This document shows, in pieces, positions 6,465 through 8,284 of a stretch of DNA of 8,284 nucleotides. The notes below the pieces were generated by a model. That model saw only the letters and a list, made by a program, of their open reading frames with translations. It made no database searches and was not told where the DNA came from. Origin of the DNA: an uncultured Subdoligranulum sp. GTDB taxonomy: Bacteria > Bacillota_A > Clostridia > Oscillospirales > Ruminococcaceae. The stretch covers positions 1-8,284 of the forward strand of contig CAAGRN010000070.1 in the NCBI GenBank assembly GCA_900772715.1. Reading direction: 5' to 3'. Both the position numbers and the translations under genes were made by a program. How positions within the stretch are numbered: position 1 is the stretch's first letter; each line of letters begins with the position of its first letter.

Positions 6465-6813
6465 AGAACGTGTTGCGGAAACCAAGCGGCGCATCGCCGC
6501 AAGACAGCGCAGGGAACAGCTGCGGCGCAGTATGGTCACTACGTTTTCTGCGGCAGCGGCGTGCCTTGTGCTGATCGTGGGCGTGTCCTTTGCCATGCCC
6601 GGTATGGTTGCCGGGATCCGACCCGGCGACTACGCGGGCTATGAAACCGCCGCCAGTATGTATGGCGGCGGCGCGGCACTTGGGTATATTGTCATCGGGC
6701 TTTTATCCTTTCTTTTGGGCGTGTGCGTGACCGTTCTGTGCTTCCGACTTCGGCAGATGAACCGGGAGGACAGTCAGGACAGGGAAGGCGAGGGGCGGCA
6801 TGGAACTGATTGA
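6451..6813 (+). CDS. Small two-helix membrane protein, probable anti-sigma factor
   Basis: A 120-residue protein. Residues 1-28 are a very basic, likely amphipathic cytoplasmic helix (HEERVAETKRRIAARQRREQ, 4-23). A first membrane helix spans about 29-49, an outside loop of about 25 residues (50-74) holds no cysteine, a second membrane helix spans about 76-98, and a polar charged tail (101-120) is cytoplasmic. There is no zinc anti-sigma HxxxCxxC motif. The assignment as anti-sigma factor comes from position: it directly follows the sigma gene with a 14-base overlap (6451-6464), and it sits in an operon with a PrsW-type protease whose Bacillus relative cuts the anti-sigma factor RsiW. The start ATG has GGGAGGG 8 bases upstream. 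It could instead be an accessory membrane subunit. The direct sequence evidence is topology only. Confidence 0.6.
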   Translation: MRSHEERVAETKRRIAARQRREQLRRSMVTTFSAAAACLVLIVGVSFAMPGMVAGIRPGDYAGYETAASMYGGGAALGYIVIGLLSFLLGVCVTVLCFRLRQMNREDSQDREGEGRHGTD

Positions 6814-7426
6814 AAACCTGCTGCAGTTGCTGACTACCTGCATCGGCGCGGTGCTTTCGGGCATCGCATGGCAAAAAAACCGCAGACAGGCGTACTTTTT
6901 GCTGCTTTGTTTCTACGGCTGCTTTGCCTTGGGGTCGCTGTACTGGACGTTGTACCTGCTGCTGTTCAACACCACGCCGCGGGTCTTTTATGTGTCGGAA
7001 TTCGGCTGGGTCGCCAGCGTGATTTTTCTGCGGATCTTGCAGGTCACGCTGACCGATTCGGGAGAACGCGGCTTTCGCTGCCGAAAAGCGTGGCTTTCCC
7101 CCTTGGTCGGCGTGCCGCTGCTGGTGTTTTACTGTACGTATGGGGATATCCTCTCCAACCTGATTTGGTGCGGCTTGATGATCTGGCTGTCCTTCTGCGC
7201 GGTCCGGGGGCTGTTTTATGCGGACACCCGGGCGGGCGAAGCGCGGAATCAGCGGCATTTCCACATCGGCGTGCTGTGCTATGTCGCATCGGAATATCTG
7301 CTCTGGACGGTGGGCTGCTTCTGGTCGGCGGCTTCTCCCGCAAGCCCCGCCTTCTGGTGCGATCTGCTCCTGACCTTTGCCCTGCTGGGGCTGCTGCCCG
7401 CTGTAAGAAAGGCGGTGGAGGTATGA
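6800..7426 (+). CDS. Unrecognised polytopic membrane protein, about seven helices, in the sigma/PrsW module
   Basis: I do not recognise this 208-residue protein. Hydrophobic segments lie near residues 5-24, 31-56, 63-84, 97-113, 117-138, 154-176 and 185-203, with an N-terminal end lacking a cleavable signal. Polar connecting loops are short: QKNRRQ (25-30), TDSGERGFRCRK (85-96) and YADTRAGEARNQRHFH (140-155). Applying the positive-inside rule, these basic loops should face the cytoplasm. There are many Trp, Tyr and Cys residues in the membrane part but no enzyme motif that I can identify. Its start overlaps the previous gene by 14 bases (6800-6813) and its stop overlaps the protease start by 4 (ATGA, 7423-7426), so it is made in step with both. 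A signal sensor or a regulator of the protease is a reasonable guess from context only. Confidence 0.8.
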   Translation: MELIENLLQLLTTCIGAVLSGIAWQKNRRQAYFLLLCFYGCFALGSLYWTLYLLLFNTTPRVFYVSEFGWVASVIFLRILQVTLTDSGERGFRCRKAWLSPLVGVPLLVFYCTYGDILSNLIWCGLMIWLSFCAVRGLFYADTRAGEARNQRHFHIGVLCYVASEYLLWTVGCFWSAASPASPAFWCDLLLTFALLGLLPAVRKAVEV

Positions 7427-8052
7427 CCTACATTGAAAATATCTTCCTCTGCATGGTGTCCCCGCTGCTGGTGGCTGCCTTGTGTATGGGCAAACGGCAG
7501 CTCCGCTTTTTTGTGTTCTGCATTGCCGGAATGGGCGTGTGCCTGCTTTCCGCCTACATCAACACCTTTCTCGCGGCGGTCTATCAGGCGGATGCCCTTG
7601 CCGCCACGGCGGAGATCGCGCCGGTGGTCGAGGAAGTGATGAAGCTGCTGCCGCTGGCATTCTATCTGATGGTGTTTGAGCCGGAAGGCGGGAAAATCAC
7701 CTCCGCCGCCGTCACGGTCGCGCTTTCCTTTGCCACCTTTGAAAATGTGTGCTATCTTATCCAGAACGGCGCCGACCGGTTCTCGTTCATCTTTTTCCGG
7801 GGCTTCGGCACGGGTGCCATGCACGTTTTGTGCGGCATCATTGTGGGCGCCGGGCTTGCCTACTCATGGCAGCGCACATGGCTGAAAATTGCCGGGACCT
7901 GCGGGCTGCTGGGCGCGGCAATCACCCTGCACGCCATCTACAACCTGCTGATCGCCTACGGTGGCACGGCGCAGTACATTGCCTACGCCCTGCCGGTGCT
8001 GCTGGTGGCGGCGGGAAAGCTGTCTGCGTTTCGCATAGCACGGAAAGAATAG
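7423..8052 (+). CDS. prsW: PrsW-family intramembrane metalloprotease
   Basis: A 209-residue membrane protein with about seven or eight helices and the signatures of the PrsW family: EEVMK (EExxK, 70-74), FATFE (FxxxE, 103-107), MHVLCG with His134 (133-138) and LHAIYN with His170 (169-174). The Glu and His residues are expected to bind a catalytic zinc inside the membrane. Bacillus subtilis PrsW (about 218 residues) makes the first cut in the anti-sigma factor RsiW and so frees sigma-W; the same task on the small membrane protein encoded two genes upstream is inferred here. The start is set by the ATGA overlap with the preceding gene. GGAGG is only 1 base from the ATG, so initiation probably depends on coupling. 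The same frame is open back to 6868, but that stretch overlaps the previous gene out of frame and is not coding. The gene is followed by a clear terminator. The symbol denotes family membership, not proven orthology. Confidence 0.87.
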   Translation: MTYIENIFLCMVSPLLVAALCMGKRQLRFFVFCIAGMGVCLLSAYINTFLAAVYQADALAATAEIAPVVEEVMKLLPLAFYLMVFEPEGGKITSAAVTVALSFATFENVCYLIQNGADRFSFIFFRGFGTGAMHVLCGIIVGAGLAYSWQRTWLKIAGTCGLLGAAITLHAIYNLLIAYGGTAQYIAYALPVLLVAAGKLSAFRIARKE

Positions 8053-8067
8053 CTGAATATCTGCTTC

Positions 8068-8100
8068 CTGGGAGCCGCTTTTGCGCGGCTCCCAGTTTGT
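8068..8100 (+). terminator. Intrinsic terminator ending the regulator/sigma module
   Basis: CTGGGAGCCGC (8068-8078) and GCGGCTCCCAG (8085-8095) form a perfect 11-bp GC-rich stem with a 6-base loop, starting 15 bases after the protease stop and followed by TTTGT. The U-tract is short, but stem strength and position support termination. Confidence 0.8.
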
Positions 8101-8151
8101 CGAAAAACTCTTGTAGCAGCCCGTTAAAATTAAAACTTCACCTTTTTCGAC
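8099..8151. repeat. Inverted repeat GTCGAAAAA / TTTTTCGAC framing an AT-rich spacer
   Basis: GTCGAAAAA (8099-8107) and TTTTTCGAC (8143-8151) are perfect 9-base inverted repeats with 35 bases between them. The spacer contains GTTAAAATTAAAAC and no open frame. It borders the palindromes to its right and may be one end of a small dispersed element (inference). Confidence 0.5.
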
Positions 8152-8161
8152 CGGTTTGTAG

Positions 8162-8181
8162 GGGACGCATATATGCGTCCC
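8162..8181. repeat. Perfect 20-base palindrome
   Basis: GGGACGCATATATGCGTCCC equals its own reverse complement over all 20 bases. It is flanked by TTTGTAGG on the left. From memory, Oscillospiraceae genomes carry many intergenic elements of the form TTTGTAGGGG plus a GC-rich palindrome, so membership of such a repeat family is likely but not tested. Confidence 0.6.
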
Positions 8182-8191
8182 GTGCAATTTG

Positions 8192-8214
8192 CCCGACATA
8201 TCGTAATATTCGGG
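8192..8214. repeat. Imperfect hairpin next to the 20-base palindrome
   Basis: CCCGA (8192-8196) pairs with TCGGG (8210-8214), and ATAT (8198-8201) with ATAT (8206-8209), leaving one bulged C and a CGTA loop. It is the third palindrome in the 200-base non-coding tail of the window. Confidence 0.5.
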
Positions 8215-8246
8215 AGGCTGCGGCGGTTTTAGAAGGCTGCCGGTGC

Positions 8247-8278
8247 GGTCTTCGGCTTTGGTCGCAAAGCTGAAGACC
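8247..8278. repeat. Long hairpin at the right edge
   Basis: GGTCTTCGGCTTTG (8247-8260) pairs with CAAAGCTGAAGACC (8265-8278), 14 bp with one G-U pair and a 4-base loop. No T-run follows on either strand, so it is not a standard terminator. It may be part of the same repeat cluster or the 5' end of a structured element beyond the window. Confidence 0.55.
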
Positions 8279-8284
8279 CTCTGC

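Noticed and set aside
6868..7422. 185-codon upstream extension of the PrsW frame
   Set aside because: It overlaps the 7TM gene out of frame, reads as Arg/Leu/Ala-rich shadow sequence, and would make a protein far longer than PrsW relatives.
7864..8199. 111-codon minus-strand frame covering the terminator and palindrome
   Set aside because: Its N-terminal part is translated from the palindromic repeat and its rest is antisense to the protease; no ribosome site. It is probably a repeat-derived spurious frame.
8247..8278. Terminator for a convergent gene beyond the right edge
   Set aside because: The hairpin has a good stem but no T-run on either side, so I list it only as a repeat/hairpin.

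Overview
This 8.3 kb window looks like chromosomal DNA of a low-GC-phylum but GC-rich Clostridia member, most likely a gut Oscillospiraceae/Ruminococcaceae relative (Faecalibacterium-like). The basis is the AGGAGG-type ribosome sites, a GPH-family sugar symporter paired with cytosolic GH78 and GH3 enzymes, an AraC regulator of the Firmicutes YesN-like type, and a PrsW-type protease. The genus call is inference. I saw no rRNA, tRNA, CRISPR array, insertion sequence or phage gene.

Left half (bases 1-4462, minus strand): a three-gene carbohydrate-use operon. Reading in transcription order, it holds a GPH/MelB-like cation:sugar symporter (4462-3059), an alpha-L-rhamnosidase of family GH78 (3000-244), and the first 81 codons of a GH3 beta-glucosidase-like enzyme that runs off the left edge (244-2). 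None of the enzymes has a signal peptide. The simplest reading is uptake of a rhamnose-containing oligosaccharide or glycoside, followed by removal of rhamnose and then of a beta-linked glucose in the cytoplasm. A hairpin sits between the transporter and the rhamnosidase. The rhamnosidase and GH3 genes overlap by one base.

Middle (4463-4698): a divergent control region. It has a good -10 but poor -35 facing left, with a 10-bp inverted repeat (arms 4548-4557 and 4574-4583) just upstream. This is the expected layout for activation by the divergent AraC-family regulator. A separate promoter faces right toward that regulator, and a terminator-like hairpin with six T lies between.

Right half (4699-8052, plus strand): an AraC-family regulator, then a tightly packed four-gene module: an ECF-like sigma-70 factor, a small two-helix membrane protein (probable anti-sigma factor), an unrecognised protein of about seven helices, and a PrsW-family intramembrane protease carrying the EExxK, FxxxE and two His motifs. 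The last three junctions overlap by 14, 14 and 4 bases. The module therefore encodes a sigma factor, its likely membrane tether, a possible sensor and the protease that could release it. It ends at an intrinsic terminator (8068-8100).

Right edge (8099-8284): non-coding, with three or four stacked palindromes, including a perfect 20-base palindrome. This looks like a dispersed intergenic repeat.

The most interesting item is the compact sigma/anti-sigma/7TM/PrsW module and its placement directly behind a sugar-operon regulator.
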